From: Candidatus Poribacteria bacterium
Lineage (GTDB): Bacteria > Poribacteria > WGA-4E > WGA-3G
Length of the DNA stretch: 64,000 nt
Reading direction: 5' to 3'
NCBI GenBank assembly: GCA_026706025.1
Contig: JAPOZO010000063.1
Coordinates: 248,001 to 312,000, forward strand
The translations under genes were made by a program, and so were the position numbers. This document shows positions 17,301 through 24,994 of the stretch, one piece after another. The stretch's first letter is position 1. Each line of letters opens with the position of its first letter. Below the pieces are notes generated by a model. It was not told the DNA's origin and did not search any database. It saw only the letters and a program-made list of their open reading frames with translations.

Positions 17301-17862
17301 GGCAAGCACTGAAGAAGAGCAGCTGGAAGCCGCGCTCCAACAACTCCAGCGCGCCCGTGAACAGACGCAAGACATCCAACGCGAACTTCAAGCGATGGAG
17401 GGGCAAGAGCAGACGGAAGAACAACAACAGCGTCAGCAACAACTCGCTGAGCAGCAACAACAAATTCAGGAACAGATGCAACAGGCACAACAAGCCATGC
17501 AAAACGGACAGGAAGGGCAACAACCCGGGGAGGAGGGTCAGGAAGGACAACAACCCGGACAACAGGATGGGCAGGAGGGCGATAACCAAGAAGCACGCAC
17601 GGGCGGTAGGGAATCCGAACGTGAAATTAACGAACTCTGGCTCGACCTTCTTGATACCATGGACTACCGACCTGGAAATCGCTCAACCCCATTCCCTAAC
17701 TATGAATTCGTTATTCGGGACCTGACGAAATTAGAAGCTGCACTTGAAGAACGACTCAACACGCTTCAGGAGAAGAAACAGCTCACACAGGTTGCCAAAG
17801 AGGATGTCCCACCTGAGTATCGAAGGCTCGTTGATAACTACTACGAGTCTTTATCACAATAA
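14368..17862 (+). CDS. Large DUF4175-like membrane protein with Gln-rich coiled coil
   Basis: About 1164 residues. Two membrane helices near residues 20-75 and a third near 155-170, then an Ig-like periplasmic part (residues about 200-520; the phrases PKVTEISVAYTYPDYTG and TDDYGVAELKLMYRI are typical of this family), then 500 residues of Gln- and Glu-rich coiled coil with many QQ pairs, ending in a conserved-looking segment (DLLDTMDYRPGNRS, VPPEYRRLVDNYYESLS). DUF4175-type proteins often sit near BatA/VWA genes; one lies at 5.5 kb. ATG at 14368 has GGAGG four to five bases upstream; GTG at 14356 is less likely. A role in envelope structure is inference. Confidence 0.82.
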   Translation: MNTREGYAELQTRILDARRAWKRSIFWAGFSIVLTGIIAVFVGEAIIDWLMPLPSFVRIALLTAGVGVTGYLLYKYLVQPLRATLTLRDIALNVEQNHPDLEDRLVSAIEFGNRESTDPIEAHMLQRLLEDTTQRVESIDFKATVDHSRTRKHAGIAALVVVGCCVLALLFPTELHTSLLRVLVPWEKTEPVLTTKLTVEPGNVRILRGKSLPIHVTVTGKSAEKAVLTYGDIERQEAPPSETQTTQQQINMLQNPDDKRGFAYEIFNIDADIEYYVVANEATSERYTVEVFEMPKVTEISVAYTYPDYTGLKPVVQTGTGDIQAVVGTQAKIKLTTNKAIQTATFTLKTDVKQEKLDETQEPASTQMAIFDGNILATTVDVIADGTYTVELLGIDGFHNEIPIEYTIKAIPDAVPEVVIKEPGRDIKTTKLGEVEIIAEATDDYGVAELKLMYRIGSDELQELTLETSTPDAVIGSGITGPVQRRVAEGRYTFYLEEFDVEPGDIISYYAHAVDNNTRTGPGEASSDIYFIEVRPFNENFQEMEAEQGPPMPNPLLEILASQKQIIRETAKHINARPSSGTEEYRSAVKKTGDKQDKLKDKTQELADEFSMAMQGDSPITPEILMNLEDAIEKMREATDSLNAVQPVEAIPAEQEALELLTKVSLELPNILMQMRNSNPQLAENLELEMEELQSELEDQQNELDQEMQEQTQEMLDQARQMLGEQQQLSQQSQQLGRENEPSPSDMQQNSQQQGQLSQQAQQMAEQLGTMQQDAQGSQGQRLDQAGQAMQQAGEQMQQASQGMQQQEPQLSAAKGQKAEERLEEAIEQLERVASEFSDAALANAAQQVQELIDEQSGVQQETQELRNRSQQSEMRPEDFRKATELANEQRELQQDLGSLENTLENLPEQLSEENPEAAQNVRDATRRLTEEQTAGDMSTAQRALQWRSFRAAELNQQEAVETLRQVQADLQQAQANMASTEEEQLEAALQQLQRAREQTQDIQRELQAMEGQEQTEEQQQRQQQLAEQQQQIQEQMQQAQQAMQNGQEGQQPGEEGQEGQQPGQQDGQEGDNQEARTGGRESEREINELWLDLLDTMDYRPGNRSTPFPNYEFVIRDLTKLEAALEERLNTLQEKKQLTQVAKEDVPPEYRRLVDNYYESLSQ

Positions 17863-17865
17863 TAG

Positions 17866-18040
17866 TTGTCAGTACGGATTTTTCTTCCGAAAAATCCTTT
17901 CGGTTATCAGTTGTGGGTTAAGAGGTGTGTGTTTAACAAAACCCTTTTGTAATTGATAACTGACGGCTGATAACTATTAACTCTGACAACTGAAAGGGTT
18001 TTCGTAGAAAACCCGTACTGAGGACTGCTAACTACTAAAA
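17866..18040. repeat. Long inverted dispersed repeat (TGTCAGTACGG family)
   Basis: The left arm GTTGTCAGTACGGATTTTTC and the right arm, ending GAAAACCCGTACTGAGGACTG, are inverted copies of each other, with GATAACTGACGGCTGATAAC between. The same words occur at 39828-39973, 59497-59607, about 7890 and about 62245. It lies between the DUF4175-like gene and PPK2. Confidence 0.8.
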
Positions 18041-18042
18041 AT

Positions 18043-18855
18043 ATGGAACTTGAGACTAAAAATATCGTCAAACCCGGTGAACACGTCAGTCTGAACGATT
18101 ACGTACCCGGGTATACTGGAAGTTACACGAAAAAAGGTCAGACGAAGCGCAGACTGAAAAAACTACATAAGCAGCTCCTGAAACTTCAAGAACTGCTTTA
18201 CGCCGAAAATCAGCGTGCGCTTCTCATTATATTGCAGGGCATGGATACATGTGGCAAGGATGGCACGATCCGGAAGGTTATGGCAGGTATAAACGTGCAG
18301 GGATGTGATGTCGTTAGTTTCAAAGTCCCTTCTGTGGATGAGCTTTCCCGGGACTTTTTATGGCGTGCACACAGAGCCGCACCACCAAAAGGGAAAATAG
18401 GTATCTTTAACCGTTCACACTATGAAGATGTCCTTGTCGTCCGCGTGCATAACTTGGTACCAGCACCCGTTTGGGGGCAACGCTACCAGCAGATTAACGA
18501 TTTTGAGAAAATGTTGGTTGAAAATGGAACCGTTGTTCTAAAATTTTTCCTTCACATCTCAAAGGAAGAACAGAAAGCCCGTCTTGAATCCCGGATTAGC
18601 GATCCGACGAAGCATTGGAAAATCACGGAAGCCGATATTCGAGAACGTGCCTATTGGGACGATTACATGCAGGCCTACGAGACGGTTCTCCAAGAATGTA
18701 GTACTGATTGGGCACCTTGGCATATAGTACCCGCAGATAAGAAGTGGTATCGGAATCTCGTCATTACGGAGTGCATCGTTGATACACTGAGGAAACTCGG
18801 TATGCGGTATCCAGAACCCACGGCGGATGTCGCCAAATTCACAATTGATGACTGA
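18043..18855 (+). CDS. ppk2: Polyphosphate kinase 2
   Basis: A 270-residue PPK2-family enzyme, which transfers phosphate between polyphosphate and nucleotides. Walker A is QGMDTCGKDG (residues about 65-74), followed by the lid segment and Walker B region IGIFNRSHYEDVLVVRVH. The C-terminal phrases DPTKHWKITEADIRERAYWDD and WHIVPADKKWYRNL are characteristic. Length matches single-domain PPK2. The Cys in Walker A replaces the more common Ser or Ala. It stands alone between two repeat elements, so it is probably transcribed by itself. The nucleotide it prefers (ADP, GDP or AMP) cannot be read here. Confidence 0.93.
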   Translation: MELETKNIVKPGEHVSLNDYVPGYTGSYTKKGQTKRRLKKLHKQLLKLQELLYAENQRALLIILQGMDTCGKDGTIRKVMAGINVQGCDVVSFKVPSVDELSRDFLWRAHRAAPPKGKIGIFNRSHYEDVLVVRVHNLVPAPVWGQRYQQINDFEKMLVENGTVVLKFFLHISKEEQKARLESRISDPTKHWKITEADIRERAYWDDYMQAYETVLQECSTDWAPWHIVPADKKWYRNLVITECIVDTLRKLGMRYPEPTADVAKFTIDD

Positions 18856-19017
18856 GATATGTTCCTTGTGAAACATAGCCAGCGCGCCCTATTACTTTTA
18901 ATTGAGGCACTTTTAACAGCGGCGGCTTTGTAGACAAAAATGGGCCCGAAATTAATCGATAACCGATTTTGGTTCTCGCTGCGAAGCAGGACAAAAATCG
19001 AGCGGAGATACCATAGT

Positions 19018-19141
19018 AGGACTTAAGCATGTTGCTCTTTTGTAGCATAGGAAACCGTTAGCCTGTGCACTGAGAACGTCTCTGTTTTTTGAGAGCTTAC
19101 CCGCTGACGGAGCGTCATATCGTCAAAATTGCGTAAGTCCT
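19018..19141. mobile_element. MITE with AGGACTTACGCA termini, copy 1
   Basis: The ends AGGACTTAAGCA and TGCGTAAGTCCT are inverted repeats. The inside (GCTCTTTTGTAGCATAGGAA and ACCGTTAG) is the reverse complement of the inside of the element at 51129-51256, which confirms a family. CATAGT flanks both ends and may be a target duplication. There is no room for a transposase. Its right end supplied the spurious upstream codons of the following PhyH reading frame. Confidence 0.85.
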
Positions 19142-19155
19142 GCATAGTTAAAAAA

Positions 19156-19935
19156 ATGCTTTCAGAACAGCAATTAGCACAATTTGAAGAAGAAGGCTAT
19201 CTGCTCCTTTCCGGGTTGATTCCACAGGAGACTGTCACAAAAGCCGAGGCAGCGATGTGGCAAATGATGGGTATGGATGCGGATAACCCAGACTCGTGGG
19301 GACATTTCAAACGTCCGGGGCTTGCTGGATTTTACATGGAGCAGCTGTCGAATGGGAACCGCATTGAGCTTTTCGGTGTTACGAATCCAGATGTCTTAGC
19401 GTGTTGTACGTCTGATTATCTCACTGTCCTTAACCAACTCGCATCCGGATACCCAGAAATCCCACACTGTAAAGATCAACGTCCTGATGGTATCTGGGCA
19501 CTCAACCAATTCCCCGTTTCAGCCGAGTGGAAAAGCCCGTCGCCGCACTTAGATGGCGATTTCCGAGATTTCCGCTTGGATCCCGGCACTTTTCGAGCGA
19601 CCAGTTTAACCTACCTCACCGATGCAAATTCGCATGGCGGAACGACTGTGATATGGCCCGAAGGACCACAGCGCATTCGTAAATTCCGTAAGAAAAATCC
19701 AGAATTCTCCAATCATGTTAGCGATGTCCGAGCACTCTTCCCGCAAATGGATTTAGGCGAACCGATGGAAGTCGTCGCTAAACAGGGCGATGTCCTATTT
19801 TTTCACCACCTCCTACCGCATTCTGGCACAATGAATGTCGGTCCCTCTCCACGTTTCGCGATTCGGTATCTGTGTTTATGCCTTGCATGCCGCAAGTGGG
19901 AGAAGAAAGGCGAGTGGAATATCTGGATGCCATAA
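19156..19935 (+). CDS. Phytanoyl-CoA dioxygenase family protein (PhyH) 1
   Basis: A 259-residue Fe(II)/2-oxoglutarate-dependent oxygenase. The iron ligands are visible: HLD (His131, Asp133) and His222 in LPHSG; Arg233 in PRFAIRY would bind 2-oxoglutarate. GGTTVIWPEGPQ is the strand that in most members ends in PGSH. Such enzymes hydroxylate small molecules and the substrate is unknown. ATG at 19156 is chosen because everything upstream in the frame belongs to the MITE that ends at 19141. The gene for an exported beta-sandwich protein follows 23 bases later and may be in the same operon. Confidence 0.88.
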   Translation: MLSEQQLAQFEEEGYLLLSGLIPQETVTKAEAAMWQMMGMDADNPDSWGHFKRPGLAGFYMEQLSNGNRIELFGVTNPDVLACCTSDYLTVLNQLASGYPEIPHCKDQRPDGIWALNQFPVSAEWKSPSPHLDGDFRDFRLDPGTFRATSLTYLTDANSHGGTTVIWPEGPQRIRKFRKKNPEFSNHVSDVRALFPQMDLGEPMEVVAKQGDVLFFHHLLPHSGTMNVGPSPRFAIRYLCLCLACRKWEKKGEWNIWMP

Positions 19936-19958
19936 AAAACTAAGAGGAAAAATAGAAG

Positions 19959-20705
19959 ATGATTGAAAATAAACAGATCGCTTTTTACCAATATGTTCTC
20001 TTAGCACTTGTTGTTGCTTTAACCTTTGTTTTCGTGGGAGGTTCAAACGCACAGAAGGTGTTCGCACAAACCGGGTTTGAGGAATTCCCCACCGGTAATC
20101 CACCCAAAGATTGGGAAGTAATTGGCGGTGACTTTGAAGTTTCTGACGACACCGTCAAAACCGATAAAAAAGCACTCGCAATCTTGGGCGGTGGAGACGG
20201 AGACGGACTCGGTGTCCCCATAGAAACCGAAAATCCTATTATTTCGGTCGAATTCTGGGTGTATATTGAGGGTGGTGGTAGGTCTTTCAATCTCAAAGTC
20301 GCCACTGCTGATGGTTTCGGCGAAAACAATGGCTGCACCTACATCAACTGGGATGCGGGTGTTGTCCGACTTTACGACGGTGGTGCGTGGCAACTCATTG
20401 GAGATTTTGAAACCGATACATGGAAATACGTCTACATTGTTGCCGATGTCAGCAAAAGTGAATTTAACTTCTCTTCTGGTGACAGCAGAGACGATGCATT
20501 AGGTGCCAAACCGGAAAAAGATCTCCCATTTCGGAACGCTGCGCTCGGTCCCACCGCCAAATGGTTCGCTTTCTATACGTGGGGAATAGTTGTCCCCGGT
20601 TATGTTGATGATTTACTTGTCTATGAAGGAGAAGAAGCACTTGATCTCGCCGTTGACCCAAACGGAAAACTCACCACCTTCTGGGGACGTATCAAGACAC
20701 CATAA
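19959..20705 (+). CDS. Exported beta-sandwich protein (LamG/ConA-like)
   Basis: A 248-residue protein with a signal peptide of about 36 residues ending in a cleavage site near VFAQTG. The rest reads as one beta-sandwich (GFEEFPTGNPPKDWEVIGG, ISVEFWVYIEGGGRSFNLKV, WKYVYIVADVSKSEFNF, GYVDDLLVYEGEE). The C-terminal tail LAVDPNGKLTTFWGRIKTP closely resembles those of the proteins at 8077-8904 and 22602-23315. It is probably secreted or surface bound; ligand unknown. Confidence 0.82.
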   Translation: MIENKQIAFYQYVLLALVVALTFVFVGGSNAQKVFAQTGFEEFPTGNPPKDWEVIGGDFEVSDDTVKTDKKALAILGGGDGDGLGVPIETENPIISVEFWVYIEGGGRSFNLKVATADGFGENNGCTYINWDAGVVRLYDGGAWQLIGDFETDTWKYVYIVADVSKSEFNFSSGDSRDDALGAKPEKDLPFRNAALGPTAKWFAFYTWGIVVPGYVDDLLVYEGEEALDLAVDPNGKLTTFWGRIKTP

Positions 20706-20751
20706 GTGTCAATTTTAAAAAAGAATAACCTCTTCACTACCAGACCCAGTA

Positions 20752-20773
20752 GGTTCGGTTTCCTAACCGAACC
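20752..20773. repeat. GGTTCGGTT hairpin repeat
   Basis: GGTTCGGTT, loop TCCT, AACCGAACC: a perfect nine-base-pair stem, 47 bases after the stop of the exported protein gene. A similar sequence (GGTTTCCCAACCGAACC) is inside the element at 30571-30696, so it is a dispersed repeat. It may also stop transcription. Confidence 0.6.
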
Positions 20774-20810
20774 GGATTTTACGCGGAAACCTTGAAGACT
20801 TCAAAACCTT

Positions 20811-20890
20811 CTTCAGTCCCGTTGGGACGCAATGTTTATAGCAGCGTTGGCAACTAAGAATCTTAGTCCCGTAGGGACGGCATGTTTATA
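20811..20890. repeat. Two copies of a 30-base GTCCCgtwGGGAC repeat
   Basis: Unit 1 at 20811-20840 starts CTTCAGTCCCGTTGGGACGC and unit 2 at 20861-20890 starts TCTTAGTCCCGTAGGGACGG; both end in ATGTTTATA. They are 20 bases apart. The units are palindromic in their middle. With two diverged copies this is not a CRISPR array. The rest of the intergenic stretch 20706-21013 holds the hairpin at 20752 and the duplicated start region at 20979-21018. Confidence 0.7.
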
Positions 20891-21013
20891 TCTACAGTTC
20901 CTAAAACGCTATCAAAAACCGCTAAATTGACACCTATGGGGCAGCATTTGTAGGGACTCACTTATTTTTTTGAAGTGTGGAGATATTTAAACTATGAAGG
21001 AGATATTTAAACT

Positions 21014-21760
21014 ATGAAATTGATGCGAGATATGAAAGAGCGCATTCACACTGCCGCTACATCGTCACGAGACCTGTTAAGTACCGTTCGGGAGTTAACA
21101 GATGGTATCCGTTCTATAGACAGAGAGCGCATACCGGATCCTAAAGAAGCTACTCAGGCGTTAAAAAACGCCGCAAGTACTGTCCGTAAGGCGGGATTAG
21201 ATGAGTTGAAAAAGTTGAGAGAGGCTATTCAGGATCTGCAAGATGCTATTGATTCTATGAAAATTGAAGCAAAAACACGGGTGCCAGATATGCCTTTGGC
21301 TGAGTGGTGGTGGAATTTGAAAAATGTCTTTGATAAATTGAAGAAAGCGGCTCCTTCTATAAGCGATATACGACTACCAAATCCAGATAACCTACCGTTA
21401 GGCGAGATAGTGGGATTAATTGCCGGATTTGGAGTCCCCGGCCTTGTGTTGGTTATGTTTATAACAACTTCATCTTGGACCGGTGCGGCAGCGATAACAT
21501 CATCCCTTGCTGCCTTGGGCCCCTTTGGAATGCTTAGTGGAATCGCTGCGATGGGGGTTTTAGCATTCATTTCAAGGGCACTCGCGAAATATGGCTTTGA
21601 GAAAGTATTCCGAGCGGTGCTTATCAAGTTAAGAGAGGATGGCAGAACTTCTGAAGATATCCGAGAGGAGATTAATGCATATCCGATTTCCGATGAACTA
21701 AAACAAAAAATTGAGGAATTTATTGAAGAGTTCTACGAAGGAGAAAATCATGAGCAATGA
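21014..21760 (+). CDS. Unknown protein with helical N-terminus and membrane hairpin
   Basis: A 248-residue protein I do not recognise. Residues 1-130 are predicted helical and charged, with the repeated phrases IRSIDRERIPDPKEATQ and ISDIRLPNPDNLP. Residues about 135-200 form two Gly/Ala-rich hydrophobic segments (IVGLIAGFGVPGLVLVMFIT and LGPFGMLSGIAAMGVLAFIS). The tail (REDGRTSEDIREEINAYPIS) is acidic and helical. The ribosome site and start codon lie in a 20-base direct duplication. The stop overlaps the following PhyH gene by 11 bases, which suggests joint translation. Confidence 0.7.
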   Translation: MKLMRDMKERIHTAATSSRDLLSTVRELTDGIRSIDRERIPDPKEATQALKNAASTVRKAGLDELKKLREAIQDLQDAIDSMKIEAKTRVPDMPLAEWWWNLKNVFDKLKKAAPSISDIRLPNPDNLPLGEIVGLIAGFGVPGLVLVMFITTSSWTGAAAITSSLAALGPFGMLSGIAAMGVLAFISRALAKYGFEKVFRAVLIKLREDGRTSEDIREEINAYPISDELKQKIEEFIEEFYEGENHEQ

Positions 21761-22565
21761 AACGGTATGCCTAACGCCAGCACAACGACTCCATTTCGAC
21801 ATCTACGGTTATGTGTTATTAGAGAACGTCCTAAACAGCGATGAAATTCAACGTATGAAGGATGCACTCTATAAAATAAAAGCCGACGAAGATCGGGATG
21901 CTAAGCGTGTTTATGCGCGTCCGGGCGGAGAACACCATGTGCTTTTCGGTAACCTTGTTGCGTATGATCCGGCGTTGTTGGAATATGCCGCACATCCAAA
22001 ACTTGTGCCGCTGGTCGAAGAAGTGGTGGGTGGCGCAGTCCGTCTTGAGGAAACCGAAGCAATCATTAATAGTCGTAACCCAGAGACAGAATTAGATGAA
22101 CTCCATAAACGCCGCTATAACCCGACGGGGTTTCATCGCGGGACGCAACACGGGTGGGGCACCTATATAGAACAGAACAAGTTTCACTGTATCTTTGTAA
22201 AGACACTTGCATACCTTACCGATGTCGGTCCTGACGATGGCGGGACGTGTGTTATACCGGGAAGCCACCGCTTAACGTGGAACCATAACGAGATGATCGA
22301 AGCCGCATTGTCTGATGACAAACTCATCTACCAAGTCGAAGCCTCAGCGGGGTCCGTCCTGCTTTTTGCCGAGGCGTTGATTCACAGCACGACTGCCATC
22401 CGTAGCGACAAAGAGCGCGTCATTCTTATCTCCGGTTATACACCGCCGATGGTGCGCGAATGGCCCGGCAACGAAGTCAGTCCGGAGTTCATTGAGACCC
22501 TACCAGAAGACATCCGTCCGCTCATCTCAGGAAGCGACAGTTGGCACTGGAAGCGTCGGTATTGA
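21750..22565 (+). CDS. PhyH-family protein 2, with HxG instead of HxD
   Basis: A 271-residue PhyH-fold protein. The helix HFDIYGYVLLENVL, the strand CIFVKTLAYLTDVGPDDGG and VIPGSHR are typical. The iron motif place, about 17 residues before the FVKTLAYL strand, reads GFHRGTQHGW: His129-Arg130-Gly131, so the usual Asp is Gly. His212 (IHSTT) and Arg223 (ERVIL) are kept. HxG or HxA is known from Fe/2-oxoglutarate halogenases, where it makes room for chloride; loss of activity or a different ligand is equally possible. ATG at 21750 has AAGGAG upstream. Confidence 0.85.
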   Translation: MSNETVCLTPAQRLHFDIYGYVLLENVLNSDEIQRMKDALYKIKADEDRDAKRVYARPGGEHHVLFGNLVAYDPALLEYAAHPKLVPLVEEVVGGAVRLEETEAIINSRNPETELDELHKRRYNPTGFHRGTQHGWGTYIEQNKFHCIFVKTLAYLTDVGPDDGGTCVIPGSHRLTWNHNEMIEAALSDDKLIYQVEASAGSVLLFAEALIHSTTAIRSDKERVILISGYTPPMVREWPGNEVSPEFIETLPEDIRPLISGSDSWHWKRRY

Positions 22566-22601
22566 TTTACCGCTTTTCTGGTAAGCGCGCCTCTATACCT
22601 G

Positions 22602-23315
22602 TTATTGACGCTTGAGTTTTCCCCATGTAATAGCGAGTTTGCCGCTCGGTTCTACGGGAAGGGTTCCGGGACCGCCGTCTGGAATATTGCTCCCTGTGAT
22701 TTTAACGTCATCAAACCGAGCCTGCGCACCTGAGACTATGAGCCCAGCTTTTCCGCTTTTTATCGGGTTTTTGTCAGTAACAGTGAACACCTCGTCATCA
22801 ATTTGAAATTTAAGTTTCCCTCTGCTGTCAATAGATGCGGTAAGGGCATACCATCTATTGAGTTTCGCTGCAAAATCGAATTCGCCGAGTGTTGATGCTC
22901 TGCCTGTATACTTTGTAATATAGATGGTCTTCGACAGGTAAAAAATCTCACATATGTAGAAGGAAGATGCCTCCCATCTCTGATGCAGGATCAGTCCGAA
23001 CGAGGCTGGTTTATCCTTGGCTTTAACTAACTTGGCTCTACATGAAAGCGAGTAGGCTCTCCAATCAAGTTCACCTGTTGACCATACGGTGGGCAAGTCA
23101 TGGTGAGGTTCAAATGTTTCAGCCACTGCCTCACCTCTATCAATCCACCATTTTGCCTCTTCTTCGTCAAGAGTATTAAAGAGTTCCCATTCTTGCGTAT
23201 TGTTATCTTCAAAAGCGTCTGTCCATGTACCAGCAAAGCTCTGTTGATTAAAGACCATAGCACACAGAACAACATAGAAGGGGCATAAAAAACCTCTGAA
23301 TTTCTTGAATCTCAT
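22602..23315 (-). CDS. Exported DUF1080/LamG-like protein
   Basis: About 237 residues with signal peptide (FLCPFYVVLCAMVFNQQSFA). The remainder resembles the 3-keto-disaccharide-hydrolase (DUF1080) type of beta-sandwich: WTDAFEDNNTQEWELFN, GELDWRAYSLSCRAKL, ASFGLILHQRWE, WYALTASIDSRGKLKFQIDD, GKAGLIVSGAQARFDDVKI. The tail LPVEPSGKLAITWGKLKRQ matches those of two other exported proteins here. ATG at 23315 follows AAGGAG; a longer form starting at 23420 would overlap the sulfatase and is rejected. It is convergent with the PhyH 2 gene, 36 bases away. Confidence 0.85.
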   Translation of the reverse strand: MRFKKFRGFLCPFYVVLCAMVFNQQSFAGTWTDAFEDNNTQEWELFNTLDEEEAKWWIDRGEAVAETFEPHHDLPTVWSTGELDWRAYSLSCRAKLVKAKDKPASFGLILHQRWEASSFYICEIFYLSKTIYITKYTGRASTLGEFDFAAKLNRWYALTASIDSRGKLKFQIDDEVFTVTDKNPIKSGKAGLIVSGAQARFDDVKITGSNIPDGGPGTLPVEPSGKLAITWGKLKRQ

Positions 23316-23367
23316 TGCCTTCTCCTTTGCAATTCTTACGAGTCGTGTTGATATAGCGGCACTTCGT

Positions 23368-24879
23368 TTATGCCCCAGCAGTCCGCGGCATCCACAACGG
23401 CTCTTTCCCCATCTCCGCAAACAGCAACTTCATAACCAAATCCGCCTTCAATTCGGCATGTTCAGCCGAATTCCAGAGATTATTGACCTCTCCAGGATCC
23501 GTTTCCAAATCGAACAATTCTCCATAGTCTTGATTGTAATAGACGGTGAGTTTATAGCGGTCATCAACGTAGGTTTTGACGTGTACCGTTGTCGGTTCGT
23601 GATGGTTTTCGACGAGGATATGGTCGCGTGCCTGTTCTGCTTGACCTGACCAGACCGGCATCTGATCTACACCCGTCATCGAACGCGGAATATCAATACC
23701 GGTAGCACTGAGAAACGAAGGAGCTAAGTCCACCAATGTCTGCAATGCCTCTGATTGTTTCCCGGCAGGTACAACACCCGGATACCGCGCGATAAACGGC
23801 ACTCGGATGACATCTTCATAGTGGAATGCCCCTTTTGCGATAAGTCCGTGCTGTCCGTAAAAATGCCCGTGGTCGGACGTGAACACAACCAATGTGTTAT
23901 CTGCAAGTCCGAGTTCGTCAAGTTTCGTCAAGATTTTCCCGATATACTTATCCATCAGCGTCACCATACCGTAATAGACAGCGATGTCTTTGGCGAGTTC
24001 GTCGCGGTCGCGTAAATGCGATCTGAATCCGTGTACGCCTTTCCCACTTTCGCGCCAAGCAGAGAAATCCGGCTTTTGCTGTTGTGTTAATTGGAAGTGC
24101 AGCGGATTATTATCATGCTCTCCTTCCGTCACAGAAGGCACAGTTAATTCTGCTGGGTCATACATCGTATCCCACGGTTCTGGCACAAGATATTTCGGAT
24201 GTGGATCGAAGAAACTCGCCCAAAGGAAGAAGTTTTCGCCGTTCTGTTGGTACGTCTCCATGAGTGCGTTTGTGCGTTCCGCAATCCATGTATCGTAGTG
24301 GTATTCCTCTGGGATGGGCCACTTTCGATATTGTCCGCGGGCGTTCCCTGTCGGTGGCGCGAAGTAATCACGCCAATTGGTACAACCGTTTTCTTCCATC
24401 CAGATCGCATAATGCTGTCCGACGTGCGCTTCATCAGCATGGTTGCGTGCCAGTTCGACGTGTTCAAATCCATAGAACGGTTCGTCGAAACTCCGCCAGA
24501 AATCTAAATCTTGGAGGATCGGATAGGATTCCAAAGACGGGAATTCCTCAGTCCCATGCAGCGGTTGAAAATGCGCTTTTCCGACCAAGGCAGTCCGATA
24601 GTCTGCGTCCATGAAGTCTTCACCGACGGTGTGTTCATCTTCGGAGAGTTTTGTGCCGACGGACCAGGCACCGTGTTGACTCGGATACTTCCCCGTGATA
24701 ATAGATGCGCGCGTCGGCGTGCAAGTCGGATTCGGGCAATAGGCTCTATTGAAGAGCGTCCCTTGCTGTGCCAATGTGTCTAAGTGCGGTGTCTGGATTT
24801 CAGGGTTGAGGCAGCCCAAGGTGTTCCAATGCTGCTGGTCGCTGGTGATGAGTAAGATATTAGGTCTGGTTTCGGTCAT
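23368..24879 (-). CDS. Sulfatase 1 (type I, formylglycine)
   Basis: A 503-residue arylsulfatase-family enzyme that hydrolyses sulfate esters. Cys53 in CTPTRASIITGKYPSQHG is the residue converted to formylglycine; Arg57 and the strand NILLITSDQQH with its Asp provide the metal site. VVFTSDHGHFYGQHG is the later Asp/His pair. There is no signal peptide, so it seems to act in the cytoplasm unless exported otherwise. AAAGGA lies upstream of ATG 24879. The separate formylglycine-generating enzyme is not in this window. Confidence 0.93.
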   Translation of the reverse strand: MTETRPNILLITSDQQHWNTLGCLNPEIQTPHLDTLAQQGTLFNRAYCPNPTCTPTRASIITGKYPSQHGAWSVGTKLSEDEHTVGEDFMDADYRTALVGKAHFQPLHGTEEFPSLESYPILQDLDFWRSFDEPFYGFEHVELARNHADEAHVGQHYAIWMEENGCTNWRDYFAPPTGNARGQYRKWPIPEEYHYDTWIAERTNALMETYQQNGENFFLWASFFDPHPKYLVPEPWDTMYDPAELTVPSVTEGEHDNNPLHFQLTQQQKPDFSAWRESGKGVHGFRSHLRDRDELAKDIAVYYGMVTLMDKYIGKILTKLDELGLADNTLVVFTSDHGHFYGQHGLIAKGAFHYEDVIRVPFIARYPGVVPAGKQSEALQTLVDLAPSFLSATGIDIPRSMTGVDQMPVWSGQAEQARDHILVENHHEPTTVHVKTYVDDRYKLTVYYNQDYGELFDLETDPGEVNNLWNSAEHAELKADLVMKLLFAEMGKEPLWMPRTAGA

Positions 24880-24917
24880 ATTGTTTCCTTTGTGACTGAT
24901 TTAAAGGAGGAGTTAGT

Positions 24918-24956
24918 ATGAAGACAGTTATGGCTATGCCACAAGCTTTTCGTTAG
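24918..24956 (+). CDS. Twelve-codon ORF with a strong ribosome site
   Basis: AAAGGAGGAG is followed by ATG at 24918 and the 12-residue peptide MKTVMAMPQAFR, then TAG. The ribosome site is better than that of most genes here. It may be a leader peptide or the remains of a lost gene; no gene follows on this strand before 25984. Confidence 0.25.
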   Translation: MKTVMAMPQAFR

Positions 24957-24994
24957 TAGAAGAAAATTGAGTTTTAACAAATTCTTACTGCCGA

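Noticed and set aside
16358-17596. Several long antisense frames under the Gln-rich coiled coil
   Set aside because: They arise from the CAG/CAA-rich composition, which has few stops on the other strand.
20811-20890. CRISPR-like repeat pair with 20-base spacing
   Set aside because: Only two units, differing at several positions, no array and no cas gene nearby. The units are palindromic dispersed repeats.
23315-23420. Longer N-terminus of the DUF1080-like protein
   Set aside because: It would overlap the sulfatase gene and puts 35 basic residues before the signal peptide; the ATG at 23315 has a good ribosome site.
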